Below the pieces are notes generated by a model. The model did no database searches, was not told the DNA's origin, and saw only the letters and a list, made by a program, of their open reading frames with translations. This document shows positions 1-5,904 of a stretch of DNA of 12,959 bases, one piece after another (the first letter of the stretch is position 1; every line of letters begins with the position of its first letter). The DNA is from an uncultured Collinsella sp. (GTDB lineage: Bacteria; Actinomycetota; Coriobacteriia; Coriobacteriales; Coriobacteriaceae), in contig CABUVB010000036.1 in NCBI GenBank assembly GCA_902494815.1, positions 1 to 12,959 on the forward strand, written 5' to 3'. A program made the translations under genes and the position numbers.

Positions 1-76
1 AACCCCCCCCCCCTTAAAACCACACCGCCCCCCCCCCCCTTACTGCGCGGCCGGGCGCCCTTACAGGGGGACGCGA
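1..76. repeat. Homopolymer C tracts downstream of agaS
   Basis: Positions 3-13 are 11 consecutive C and positions 28-39 are 12 consecutive C, separated by 14 mixed bases. Read on the transcribed (minus) strand, these are two long G tracts just after the agaS stop, which could fold as a G-quadruplex. An 8-bp palindrome, GGGCGCCC, lies at 53-60, but no T-rich tail follows it, so I do not call a terminator. No coding sequence is visible. The tract lengths may be unstable in the genome or inaccurate in the assembly. Confidence 0.6.
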
Positions 77-1243
77 TTAAGCGGTGAAGGGGTGAATCGT
101 CACGCCCTTGACCACGCGGTTGACCGTGCCGGTGGGGCTCGGCGTATCGGGCGTGTTGCCCACGCGCACGGAGTTGAGCAGGCTGATTGCCTGGGCAAAC
201 ATCACGAACGGCAGAGCAAGGTAACCCTCGGGGAGTGCCTCATAGCCCTTAAAGGTGAAGGACTCACCCTCGTAGACAGTAGCGCCATCCTGCTGAACGG
301 CAACGGTGCGCTGAGCAATATCGTCGCCACCGATCTCGTTGAGGATGTCGATGTCGTACTGACGGGTGTAGGCGTCGTTGTTGACGAATACGAAGACGAG
401 CGTCTTATCGTCGACGAAGGACTTAGGTCCGTGACGATAGCCCATGGAGGTGTCGTAGGAAGTGGCAACCAGGCCATGAGCAAGCTCGAGGATCTTGAGC
501 TGGCTCTCCTGAGCAAGGCCGCCAAAGGAGCCGGAGCCAAGGTAGGTCACGCGGTTGAAGTCGCCAGCGAGGTAGTCGGCAACCTCAGACTCGCGAGCGA
601 TGACCTCCTCGCCCATCTTGGCGATGGTCTCGACCCACTCGGCCTTCTGCTCGTCGGAAGCCTCGTCAAAGATGAGAGTAGAGAGCAGGGTCATGCAGGT
701 GTAGGAGCCGGTCATGGCGAAGCCCTTGTCGTTCGCGCGCGGGATGAGCAGCGTCAGCGCATTGGGATCATCGGCGGACTCGACGGCGAGCTTGCCCTCG
801 GGCGCGCAGGTGATGTTGAGGAACTTGACGTTGTGGACGAGCTCCTTGGCAACGGCAACGGCAGCAAGGCTCTCGGGGCTGTTGCCAGAGCGGGCAAAGG
901 AAACCACGAGCGTGGGATCCTCAGCGCGCAGGAAGTCGCGCGGGGCGCTCACGATGTCGGTCGTGGCGATGGGCTTAAAGTCGTAGAGATCAGTGTTGCC
1001 GGCGTGACGCAGATACGGGGCGCAGGTATCGCCAACATAGTCGGACGTACCGGCACCGGTGAAGACAACGGACAGACGGCCCTCGCCCATAGCGCGAGCC
1101 TCGGCCAGAAAGGCCTCGATGGCCTCCTTGTTCTCGCGATAGATGTTGAGCGTATCACGCCAAAGCTCGGGCTGCTGAGCAATCTCGGCCGTGGTGATCT
1201 GGGCGCCGAGCTCGGTGAGCTCCTCGACACTCTTCTCGAACAT
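77..1243 (-). CDS. agaS: Galactosamine-6-phosphate deaminase/isomerase (SIS family, AgaS)
   Basis: This 388-residue cytoplasmic enzyme has two SIS sugar-phosphate-binding domains. Visible motifs are TGAGTSDYVGD (62-72), SFARSGNSPES (115-125), HGPKS (271-275) and a C-terminal GNTPDTPSPTGTVNRVV block starting at 362. These, together with the TRQYDIDIL segment, match my recollection of E. coli AgaS closely, including its length of about 384 residues. AgaS of E. coli and Shewanella converts galactosamine-6-phosphate to tagatose-6-phosphate plus ammonia. The start is supported by AGAGAGGT, 7 nt upstream. The gene is the last of the sugar locus and has its own promoter with a dre-like operator, so it can be expressed apart from the PTS genes while sharing the regulator. 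The fructoselysine deglycases FrlB and GfrF are also SIS proteins, but they are shorter and lack the C-terminal block. The family call is firm; the exact substrate is inferred. Confidence 0.93.
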   Translation of the reverse strand: MFEKSVEELTELGAQITTAEIAQQPELWRDTLNIYRENKEAIEAFLAEARAMGEGRLSVVFTGAGTSDYVGDTCAPYLRHAGNTDLYDFKPIATTDIVSAPRDFLRAEDPTLVVSFARSGNSPESLAAVAVAKELVHNVKFLNITCAPEGKLAVESADDPNALTLLIPRANDKGFAMTGSYTCMTLLSTLIFDEASDEQKAEWVETIAKMGEEVIARESEVADYLAGDFNRVTYLGSGSFGGLAQESQLKILELAHGLVATSYDTSMGYRHGPKSFVDDKTLVFVFVNNDAYTRQYDIDILNEIGGDDIAQRTVAVQQDGATVYEGESFTFKGYEALPEGYLALPFVMFAQAISLLNSVRVGNTPDTPSPTGTVNRVVKGVTIHPFTA

Positions 1244-1275
1244 TTCTAATACCTCTCTCTAGAAGTAATCCTCTG

Positions 1276-1311
1276 ACGTGCAATTATACACTTCGGTTGG
1301 TTATCTGGTAG
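1276..1311 (-). promoter_or_regulatory. agaS promoter
   Basis: A perfect -10 hexamer TATAAT reads on the minus strand at 1288-1283, which places the start of transcription near 1276 and gives a leader of about 33 nt. The matching -35 position (about 1306-1311) has no good consensus and is covered by the dre-like operator. The promoter is therefore weak at -35 and placed so that a bound GntR repressor would block polymerase. The call rests on the sequence only. Confidence 0.6.
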
Positions 1312-1320
1312 TAACCAGTT
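1303..1320. promoter_or_regulatory. dre-like GntR operator at agaS promoter
   Basis: The minus strand reads AACTGGTTACTACCAGAT, an inverted repeat CTGGT-N4-ACCAG. It resembles the dre site bound by the GntR/UTRA regulators DasR and NagR (ACTGGTCTAGACCACT). It overlaps the -35 region of the agaS promoter and lies just downstream of the gntR gene. A near copy, AACTGGTAGGAACCACGT, lies upstream of the PTS operon at 5596-5613. Binding by the neighbouring GntR protein is inferred from this pairing. Confidence 0.65.
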
Positions 1321-1339
1321 AAATGCAAAGAATCATCAT

Positions 1340-1354
1340 ATGGAAACGATGCGA
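1340..1354 (+). promoter_or_regulatory. cre-like site upstream of agaS promoter
   Basis: ATGGAAACGATGCGA matches 14 of 15 positions of the catabolite-response consensus WTGNAANCGNWNNCA; the mismatch is G for C at position 14. It sits between the gntR stop and the agaS promoter, upstream of the -35 position. Short degenerate matches occur by chance, but two similar sites lie in the PTS control region. The binding protein, some LacI-family regulator, is unknown. Confidence 0.35.
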
Positions 1355-1357
1355 ACA

Positions 1358-2089
1358 CTAATCGCTGCGCTGGTGATAAACCTTGTATTTAAACTGATCG
1401 GCACGAGCAACCGAGAGCGTATACTCCACAACCTCGTTTGACTCGTTATACGTAGTCCTAACCAAATCGAGCACAGGCGAGCCCTCGACAATTTCCAAAA
1501 GGTGGGCATCGGTGGGACGGGCTATGCTCGCATAGAACTCCTCTTCGGCCACACGTATTTTTTGCTGAAAGTCTTGCTCAATCACATCGTAAAGCGGCTT
1601 ACGCTCCAGCAGCGGTCGCTTTAGGGACAGAAATTGACGAACCGGTAGATAGCTGCGTTCGACCATCATGGGCATGTTGTCGGCAGAACGAAGGCGCTTG
1701 AGCTTAAAAATGCGATCACCGATACGCAATCCCATATGCTCGGCCAGATTCTTATCGGCCTCCATCTCGCAAAACTCGAGAATCGTGGTCTCGGGGTCAC
1801 GACCCATCGCGCGCATCTGCTCGGTAAAGCTGTAGGACTGCATAAGATTGGTTGCCTTTGCCGAACGGTCGGTCACAAAGGTACCGCGACCGTGCTGCCG
1901 AACCACCAGTCCTAAACGCTCCAGTTCCTGCAGAGCCAGGCGTACCGTAGTGCGCGAGAGACCATAGCGCTCCGAAAGTTCGCGCTCGGAAGGAATCATG
2001 TCACCGGCGCGATATTCATGGTCAATCTTTTCGGTCAGAATATCGACCAGCTGATCGTACAGCGGTTGCTTACGCGCTCCGATCGCCAT
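1358..2089 (-). CDS. GntR-family transcriptional regulator with UTRA domain (amino-sugar locus repressor)
   Basis: The 243-residue protein has a winged helix-turn-helix at about 8-75, with the GntR signature around IPSERELSERYGLSRTTVRLAL (residues 32-53) and the wing QHGRGTFV. A UTRA effector-binding domain follows at about 85-235. This is the HutC/NagR/DasR class, which senses phosphorylated sugars or similar small ligands. The start is supported by GGGAGG five bases upstream of ATG. The gene stands between the PTS terminator and the agaS promoter, with dre-like operators on both units, so it very probably represses both. Its ligand may be an amino-sugar phosphate such as galactosamine-6-phosphate; that is inference. 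A possible own promoter is the -10-like GATAAT at 2144-2139, without a clear -35. No dre-like site precedes the gene, so autoregulation is not evident. Confidence 0.9.
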   Translation of the reverse strand: MAIGARKQPLYDQLVDILTEKIDHEYRAGDMIPSERELSERYGLSRTTVRLALQELERLGLVVRQHGRGTFVTDRSAKATNLMQSYSFTEQMRAMGRDPETTILEFCEMEADKNLAEHMGLRIGDRIFKLKRLRSADNMPMMVERSYLPVRQFLSLKRPLLERKPLYDVIEQDFQQKIRVAEEEFYASIARPTDAHLLEIVEGSPVLDLVRTTYNESNEVVEYTLSVARADQFKYKVYHQRSD

Positions 2090-2174
2090 CCTATCCTCCC
2101 TTTTGCTCGAATTCGGCTAACTACCTAGGGTGTTAAGCATTATCTGTCTGCCACACCCGAATCATCGAGAAAAC

Positions 2175-2208
2175 AAAAGCCGCGCGCTCTTTCGAGCACG
2201 CGGCTTTT
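2175..2208. terminator. Rho-independent terminator of the PTS operon
   Basis: AAAAGCCGCG (2175-2184) pairs with CGCGGCTTTT (2199-2208), and the stem continues as GCTC/GAGC around a TTTC loop with one C/A mismatch. On the minus strand the stem runs into TTTTGTTTT, so it ends the PTS transcript after the EIID gene and separates it from gntR. The A-rich left flank makes it formally bidirectional. Confidence 0.9.
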
Positions 2209-2220
2209 AACATACACATG

Positions 2221-2267
2221 GCTTAAGGGGTCGGGGTGTGAGCCGCGTAGGGACACACCCCTCAAGC
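2221..2267. other. Alternative hairpins in the 3' UTR of the EIID gene
   Basis: Two stems compete in the 66 bp between the EIID stop and the terminator. One is GGGGTGTG (2233-2240) with CACACCCC (2254-2261), which is perfect. The other is GCTTAAGGGG (2221-2230) with CCCCTCAAGC (2258-2267), with one mismatch. They share the CCCC bases at 2258-2261. They may stabilise the end of the transcript; no function is shown. Confidence 0.4.
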
Positions 2268-2274
2268 TAGAGCC

Positions 2275-3357
2275 TTACCAGATGCTCGGCCAGAGACCAA
2301 GCGGGCCAGCGCCCAGGATGCCAAGGACGAAGAGCAGGAGAATGCCCTTGGTCGGGGTCCAGCTGTGCTTAGCGAACATGTAGTAAAGCAGCAGCGTAAG
2401 CATAAGCGGGACGAGCTTGGGGACGATGGTGTTGAGGGTGTCGGCAACAGAGAAGTTGACCGGATCCTCGGTGACGGTACCGTAGGTAACGGACTCCATG
2501 CCGTTGCCCAGATCGGTGACGCCGCACTCGACAGCGTTGCCGTCGGCATCGGAAGCGGTAAGGGCGTTGCCGTCCTTATCGGTCATGGCGATGGTACCGG
2601 CCTCAGCGGTCTCGGTATCGATGCCCTCCATACCGGTGAAGTTCTTGGCCTCCTTCTCGGAGACGATCACGGTAGTAGCGGGGAGGCCACGGGTGGTGCC
2701 ATTGGGGATCTGGAGGTTGATCTGGGTGCCACCCATGGTGACGACCAGGCAACCGACGACGAAGACGCCCATGATGGAAGCGGCACGCGTGAAGGCCTGC
2801 ATGTTGGCGGTCAGAGCGTCAATAGCGCTGGTGCCAAGCTTGTAGGACCAGTTCATGAGCCAGAAGCGCAGAGCGAACTGGACGACGTTGAAGATCACCA
2901 GGAAGATGATCGGCGCAGCGGCATTGCCGTTGATGGCCATGTTGGAGGTGATGCCGGCCGTGATAGGCACAAGCGTCAGCCAGAACAGGGCGTCACCGAT
3001 ACCACCGAGCGGGCCCATTGCGGCGACGCGGACGGCGCGGATCGTGGGGATGTCAACCTTGTTCTGCTCGAGCGAAAGCACGATGCCCATAACAAAGGTG
3101 ACAAGGAACGGATGGGTGTTGAAGAACTCCAGGTTGTGGCTCATGGAAGCCGCGAGGTCGTTCTTGTTGGTGTGGATCTTCTCCAGACCGGGGATGATGG
3201 AGTAGAGCCAACCGGCGGCCTGCATACGCTCGTAGTTGAACGAGGCCTGCAGGAAGCAGGAGCGCCAGGCCATCTTGTTGAGGGTCTTCTGGTCGAGCTG
3301 CGGAGCAGGAGTGAGATCCTCGTAGTGCTCCGGGATCACATACTCATTAGATGCCAT
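2275..3357 (-). CDS. PTS mannose/fructose/sorbose-family EIID component with enlarged outer loop
   Basis: This 360-residue subunit forms the membrane channel of a mannose-type PTS together with EIIC. The N-terminal half carries the family's cytoplasmic core (WRSCFLQASFNYERMQAAGW, SHNLEFFNTHPF, GPLGGIGDALFW). The C-terminal end has the usual VPKLVPLMLTLLLYYMF and LFVLGILGAGPLGL hydrophobic segments. E. coli ManZ has about 283 residues; the excess here is mainly an insert at about 221-303. The start chosen is the ATG at 3357, with GGAGGTGAC nine bases upstream. An upstream in-frame ATG at 3390 would lie inside the EIIC gene and lacks a comparable site. The gene overlaps the end of EIIC by 11 bp, which suggests coupled translation and equal subunit amounts. 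It is the last gene before the terminator. Confidence 0.93.
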   Translation of the reverse strand: MASNEYVIPEHYEDLTPAPQLDQKTLNKMAWRSCFLQASFNYERMQAAGWLYSIIPGLEKIHTNKNDLAASMSHNLEFFNTHPFLVTFVMGIVLSLEQNKVDIPTIRAVRVAAMGPLGGIGDALFWLTLVPITAGITSNMAINGNAAAPIIFLVIFNVVQFALRFWLMNWSYKLGTSAIDALTANMQAFTRAASIMGVFVVGCLVVTMGGTQINLQIPNGTTRGLPATTVIVSEKEAKNFTGMEGIDTETAEAGTIAMTDKDGNALTASDADGNAVECGVTDLGNGMESVTYGTVTEDPVNFSVADTLNTIVPKLVPLMLTLLLYYMFAKHSWTPTKGILLLFVLGILGAGPLGLWPSIW

Positions 3358-4147
3358 CTTCGAAGTCACCTCCGTCAGAAACAGCTGCACCCTTCAGCTC
3401 GGTCTGCTGCTGGAAGTCCCAGAAAGCGATGCCGAAGCCGATGAGAGCGAGGATGAGCAGAGCAGGGGTTGCCAGAGAATCGTTGGCAACGGTGATGAGC
3501 GCGAGGCCGAAGCCCATGAGGAAGAAGCCCCACATATCGCGGTTCATCATAACCTTGAGCAGGACGGCGAAGCCGACGAAGCGCATCATGCCGCCCGCAG
3601 CGGACAGACCGGTCTGCAGCCAAGTCGGGATGGCAGAAGCGATGGTCTGACCGATGGTAGCGCCAGCGATGAAGAACAGGGTGACGACGACAGCGAAGAT
3701 CAGGCCGAGCAGAGCCATAGCGAAGTAGTTCAGGCGCTCGATGCCCTTGGTGTCCGCGTTGTGAGCCATGTTATCGGCCGTGGACATAAGCGGGGACATA
3801 AGCGTGAAGACCAGGGTAACGCCAAGCTGGCCAAGCAGAGCGAACGGAATGGCGAGGCCGACTGCCGCGTTGGGCTCGAGGCCCGTGGCGATAGCGAGAA
3901 TGGCTGCCATGATGCCGCCGATGACGGCGTTAGGCGGCTGAGCGCCTCCGATCGGCATGTTGCCGATCGTCATGAGCTGATAGGTACCACCCACGAGAAG
4001 ACCGGTGTTGAGGTCGCCAAGGATAAGACCGATGACGGCGCCGGTGACGATGGGCTGATAGAGAGACTCGAGGAAGTCAAACTGGTCGATTGCCGCGATG
4101 AACGTGACGACGAAGACCAGAGCGATCTGGATGATCGAGTATTCCAT
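3347..4147 (-). CDS. PTS mannose/fructose/sorbose-family EIIC component
   Basis: The 266-residue integral membrane subunit binds and translocates the sugar. It is hydrophobic throughout and carries family features such as IAAIDQFDFLESLYQPIVTG near the N-terminus, GLILGDLNTGLLVGGTYQL, and GGAQPPNAVIGGIMA. Its length fits the family (ManY about 266). The start is supported by AAAGGAGGAGC just upstream. Its 3' end carries the ribosome binding site and start of EIID. It follows EIIB after 90 bp containing two hairpins. The amino-sugar specificity is inferred from the adjacent agaS and cannot be read from the sequence. Confidence 0.94.
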   Translation of the reverse strand: MEYSIIQIALVFVVTFIAAIDQFDFLESLYQPIVTGAVIGLILGDLNTGLLVGGTYQLMTIGNMPIGGAQPPNAVIGGIMAAILAIATGLEPNAAVGLAIPFALLGQLGVTLVFTLMSPLMSTADNMAHNADTKGIERLNYFAMALLGLIFAVVVTLFFIAGATIGQTIASAIPTWLQTGLSAAGGMMRFVGFAVLLKVMMNRDMWGFFLMGFGLALITVANDSLATPALLILALIGFGIAFWDFQQQTELKGAAVSDGGDFEDGI

Positions 4148-4170
4148 CTTGCTCCTCCTTTCAAAATGTA

Positions 4171-4220
4171 TGTACGCACTTTGGATTTCACGTACAGAAC
4201 GTCAGGGTTTCACTCCTGAC
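4171..4220. other. Two hairpins between EIIB and EIIC genes
   Basis: The 90-bp gap between EIIB and EIIC is the longest inside the operon. It holds TGTACG (4171-4176) with CGTACA (4191-4196), and GTCAGG (4201-4206) with CCTGAC (4215-4220). Neither is followed by a T run in the direction of transcription, so these are not strong terminators. They could affect mRNA processing or the ratio of soluble to membrane subunits; that is a guess. Confidence 0.4.
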
Positions 4221-4237
4221 AACGTGGATCACGAGGA

Positions 4238-4720
4238 TTACGAGAAGAGCTTGCTCGTGTCCTCAACAGGCGTGCTCGGAACGCGCCTGATCTCCAACTC
4301 CACCCCCAATTCCTGCAGCTCTTTAAACGCAGCGACATCCTCGTCGTTAACTGCGACGGAGGTGGCGACTTGGCGCTTTCCTTCCGACATGTGCATGTTG
4401 CCGATGTTTACCTTCTTTATAGGCACACCGCCCTTGACGAGCGTAAGCACGTCTTCCGGTGTTTCGGCCACGATGAAGATCTTCTGGCGCGGGCTCGCCT
4501 TGCCAATGACGTCGATGGTCTTCTGCAGAGAGAAGAAACGCGTAGCGACGCCGGCGGGAGCGGCCATCTTCATGAGGTTCTGGCGCATGGTGTTGGACGC
4601 CACGTCGTCGTTGGCGACGAGGATGAGGTTGGAGCCCAGGGTGGAGTTCCACTGGGTGGCAACCTGACCATGAACCAGTCGGTTATCGATGCGGGTAAGA
4701 AGAATGTTGGGTTCTGCCAT
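4238..4720 (-). CDS. PTS mannose/fructose/sorbose-family EIIB component
   Basis: This 160-residue cytoplasmic phosphocarrier receives phosphate from EIIA and passes it to the incoming sugar. The active-site histidine is His17 in TRIDNRLVHGQV, the signature of mannose-family EIIB. The rest of the fold is recognisable, including NLILVANDDVASN, FFSLQKTIDVIGK and KVNIGNMHMSEGKRQV. The length is typical (about 155-165). The start is supported by AAAGGAAG nine bases upstream. It lies 36 bp downstream of the yajC-like gene and 90 bp upstream of EIIC. EIIA and EIIB are separate proteins here, not fused as in E. coli ManX. Confidence 0.95.
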   Translation of the reverse strand: MAEPNILLTRIDNRLVHGQVATQWNSTLGSNLILVANDDVASNTMRQNLMKMAAPAGVATRFFSLQKTIDVIGKASPRQKIFIVAETPEDVLTLVKGGVPIKKVNIGNMHMSEGKRQVATSVAVNDEDVAAFKELQELGVELEIRRVPSTPVEDTSKLFS

Positions 4721-4756
4721 GTTGATCAGCTTCCTTTCGTTATTTGCTGACGACAG

Positions 4757-5038
4757 TTACTTGATCTCCTGAATCGCGTAACGCGAAACATCTACGACGG
4801 CTCCGGATCGGACTTTGATCTGGACCTTCTCGCCTTCGATGCCTTTGACGGTTCCGTAGATACCGCCGGCGAAAAGAACCTCTTGACCCGGCTTGAGCTC
4901 GGTGTGCAGCTCCTTGAAGTACTTCTGCTTCTTCTTCATGTTGATTTGCGACCAGATGGTGTAAATCAAGCCCATGATGACAAGCAGGCCTAAAAGGGCG
5001 ACCGAGGAGCTCAGGACGTTGGCTCCGAAATCGGCCAT
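4757..5038 (-). CDS. yajC: YajC-family small membrane protein within the PTS operon
   Basis: The 93-residue protein has a short N-terminal segment, one membrane helix at about 11-29 (SSVALLGLLVIMGLIYTIW), a basic KKKQK stretch, and a small C-terminal domain with the YajC pattern LKPGQEVLFAGGIYGTVKGI followed by VQIKVRSGAVVDVSRYAIQEI. Classical YajC associates with SecDF and the translocon. Here the start codon overlaps the EIIA stop (TAATG), so it is translated as part of the PTS operon. A similar yajC-like gene lies in the hyaluronan PTS operon of Streptococcus pneumoniae, as I recall it. That suggests a paralogue dedicated to the transporter, perhaps for membrane insertion of EIIC/EIID; the role is inferred. 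The family call is good, the function uncertain. Confidence 0.85.
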   Translation of the reverse strand: MADFGANVLSSSVALLGLLVIMGLIYTIWSQINMKKKQKYFKELHTELKPGQEVLFAGGIYGTVKGIEGEKVQIKVRSGAVVDVSRYAIQEIK

Positions 5039-5481
5039 TAGATGCCGTCCTCGTCGCCGAAGATATCCTCTTCCTCGGAGCCGGCAACGGATGCGACCGT
5101 CTGGGCGGTGACGCCCGTCTGGCCAACGGTCACGGCCTGCTCGCCAAGCTCGGCGAGCGTGGCATTGCCGCGGAGGAACAGAAGCTCAATAACCATGGGA
5201 AGGTTGGTGCCAGTCAGAACCTCGACGTTGTCGACATCCTGGGCAATCATCATCGACTGGTTGAACGGGGTGCCGCCAAGCAGGTCGGTAAAGACGAGCA
5301 CGCCATCGCACTCCTCGCGCATGGCGGTAATAGCGGCGCGGAGATCCTCACCGTAGGAAGCAGCCTGGTCGCCCTCAAAAGGAACGACGGTAAAAGCGGG
5401 CTGGTCGCCGGCAACCATAGCGATAGCGCTAGCTAGGCCGGGTGCGAACTGTCCATGACCGGTAAGAATAAAGCCAACCAT
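5038..5481 (-). CDS. PTS mannose/fructose/sorbose-family EIIA component
   Basis: This 147-residue cytoplasmic phosphocarrier accepts phosphate from HPr. The active-site His9 sits in GFILTGHGQFAPGL, and the FTDLLGGTPFNQS stretch around residue 70 is characteristic of the family. Its length fits a single-domain EIIA. The start is supported by GGAAGGG about eight bases upstream. It is the first gene of the operon, with a leader of about 140 nt if the promoter near 5630 is used. Its ribosome binding site is part of an inverted repeat (5492-5534). The last codons, GAC-GGC-ATC, run into TAATG, the start of the yajC-like gene. Confidence 0.95.
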   Translation of the reverse strand: MVGFILTGHGQFAPGLASAIAMVAGDQPAFTVVPFEGDQAASYGEDLRAAITAMREECDGVLVFTDLLGGTPFNQSMMIAQDVDNVEVLTGTNLPMVIELLFLRGNATLAELGEQAVTVGQTGVTAQTVASVAGSEEEDIFGDEDGI

Positions 5482-5491
5482 TCAAATTTCC

Positions 5492-5534
5492 CTTCCGAAG
5501 GTGTGTACGATCTGAGTCCGATGATTTTCGGAAG
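5492..5534 (-). promoter_or_regulatory. Leader hairpin sequestering the EIIA ribosome binding site
   Basis: CTTCCGAA (plus strand 5492-5499) and TTCGGAAG (5527-5534) are perfect 8-bp complements around a 27-nt loop. In the mRNA the 3' arm includes GGAAG of the EIIA ribosome binding site, so the fold would hide it. A second small stem, GGGCG-AG-CGCCC, lies just upstream in the leader. Translational control of the first PTS gene is possible but unproven. Confidence 0.45.
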
Positions 5535-5595
5535 CCAGCGGGCGCTCGCCCTTAAAGCTTCTTAGAAAGCGTTCTTTGAAGACCAGTGGTTTCTA

Positions 5596-5613
5596 AACTG
5601 GTAGGAACCACGT
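5596..5613. promoter_or_regulatory. dre-like GntR operator upstream of PTS operon
   Basis: AACTGGTAGGAACCACGT closely matches the dre consensus and the agaS operator at 1303-1320, sharing the half sites ACTGGT and ACCA with the same 4-bp spacing. It lies about 10-25 bp downstream of the proposed start of transcription, suited to blocking polymerase. An adjoining CCAGT/ACTGG repeat (5583-5601) extends the symmetry to the left. Binding by the nearby GntR protein is inferred. Confidence 0.6.
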
Positions 5614-5620
5614 GACGTGT

Positions 5621-5636
5621 TGTTGTCACTATATCA
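5621..5636 (-). promoter_or_regulatory. Candidate extended -10 promoter of the PTS operon
   Basis: The minus strand reads TGATATAGT at 5636-5628, an extended -10 (TG-N-TATAGT). There is no recognisable -35 at the usual distance, which extended -10 promoters can tolerate. The predicted start is near 5621, giving a leader of about 140 nt that contains the dre-like operator and the hairpin over the ribosome binding site. Confidence 0.45.
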
Positions 5637-5667
5637 CCCCAGAAGAGGTCGCTTTCGTTGATTCATA

Positions 5668-5716
5668 CGGTAAAACGTTTTTGCACCGCTCACGGTGATA
5701 AATCGACCGTTTACCG
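5668..5716. promoter_or_regulatory. Nested inverted-repeat element 1 (ACCGTTTACCG)
   Basis: An outer imperfect repeat CGGTAAAACG (5668-5677) / CCGTTTACCG (5707-5716) encloses a perfect hairpin CACCG-ctca-CGGTG (5684-5697). The right arm, TCGACCGTTTACCG (5703-5716), recurs with one change at 5921-5934. The recurrence suggests a binding site for an unidentified regulator rather than an accidental fold. Confidence 0.45.
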
Positions 5717-5736
5717 CTCGTTAATACTTCTACCTG

Positions 5737-5760
5737 CGGTTTTGAAACCGTTTCGAAACG
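5737..5760. promoter_or_regulatory. cre-like site within overlapping palindromes
   Basis: TTGAAACCGTTTCGA (5742-5756) matches 14 of 15 positions of WTGNAANCGNWNNCA. It is embedded between two perfect palindromic units: CGGTTT-TG-AAACCG (5737-5750) and CGTTTCGAAACG (5749-5760). A central CG in a palindrome is typical of LacI-family operators. It lies about 120 bp upstream of the proposed PTS promoter. Confidence 0.45.
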
Positions 5761-5872
5761 CTTTGGCAAAAGAACGGATCTTTCCCGGTGTCTAAACAAC
5801 GCAGGGCGGCTAAAAATAGCGTGTAGAAAAAATGCAGGTCATTGTGAAGATAAGTGAATTGGTCTTTTTGAC

Positions 5873-5893
5873 TTAATACCAGTTAGAACCAGT
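5873..5893 (-). promoter_or_regulatory. Second dre-like site overlapping a possible upstream promoter
   Basis: The minus strand carries ACTGGTTCTAACTGGT (5893-5878), two direct copies of the dre half site separated by four bases. The second copy runs into TGGTATTAA, an extended -10-like element (5881-5873). A second PTS promoter covered by the repressor is possible, but the right half is not in the usual inverted orientation and no -35 is visible. Confidence 0.35.
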
Positions 5894-5904
5894 TTTGAGA
5901 TTAT

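Noticed and set aside
77..1243. Fructoselysine/glucoselysine deglycase (FrlB/GfrF type) instead of AgaS
   Set aside because: Such deglycases also occur with mannose-family PTS genes, but the length and the GNTPDTPS-GTVNRVV C-terminus are specific to AgaS.
92..1249. Long rightward reading frame (385 codons) opposite agaS
   Set aside because: It mirrors the agaS codons, has no ribosome binding site or recognisable domain, and agaS is unmistakable. High third-position GC creates such frames.
3358..3390. Earlier start for EIID
   Set aside because: The extra eleven residues lie within the EIIC gene and include the GGAGGTGAC site that serves the ATG at 3357.
2365..3444. Rightward 359-codon frame opposite EIID
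   Set aside because: It is an antisense shadow rich in Asp, Gly and His without family features; the EIID frame has conserved motifs and a proper ribosome binding site.
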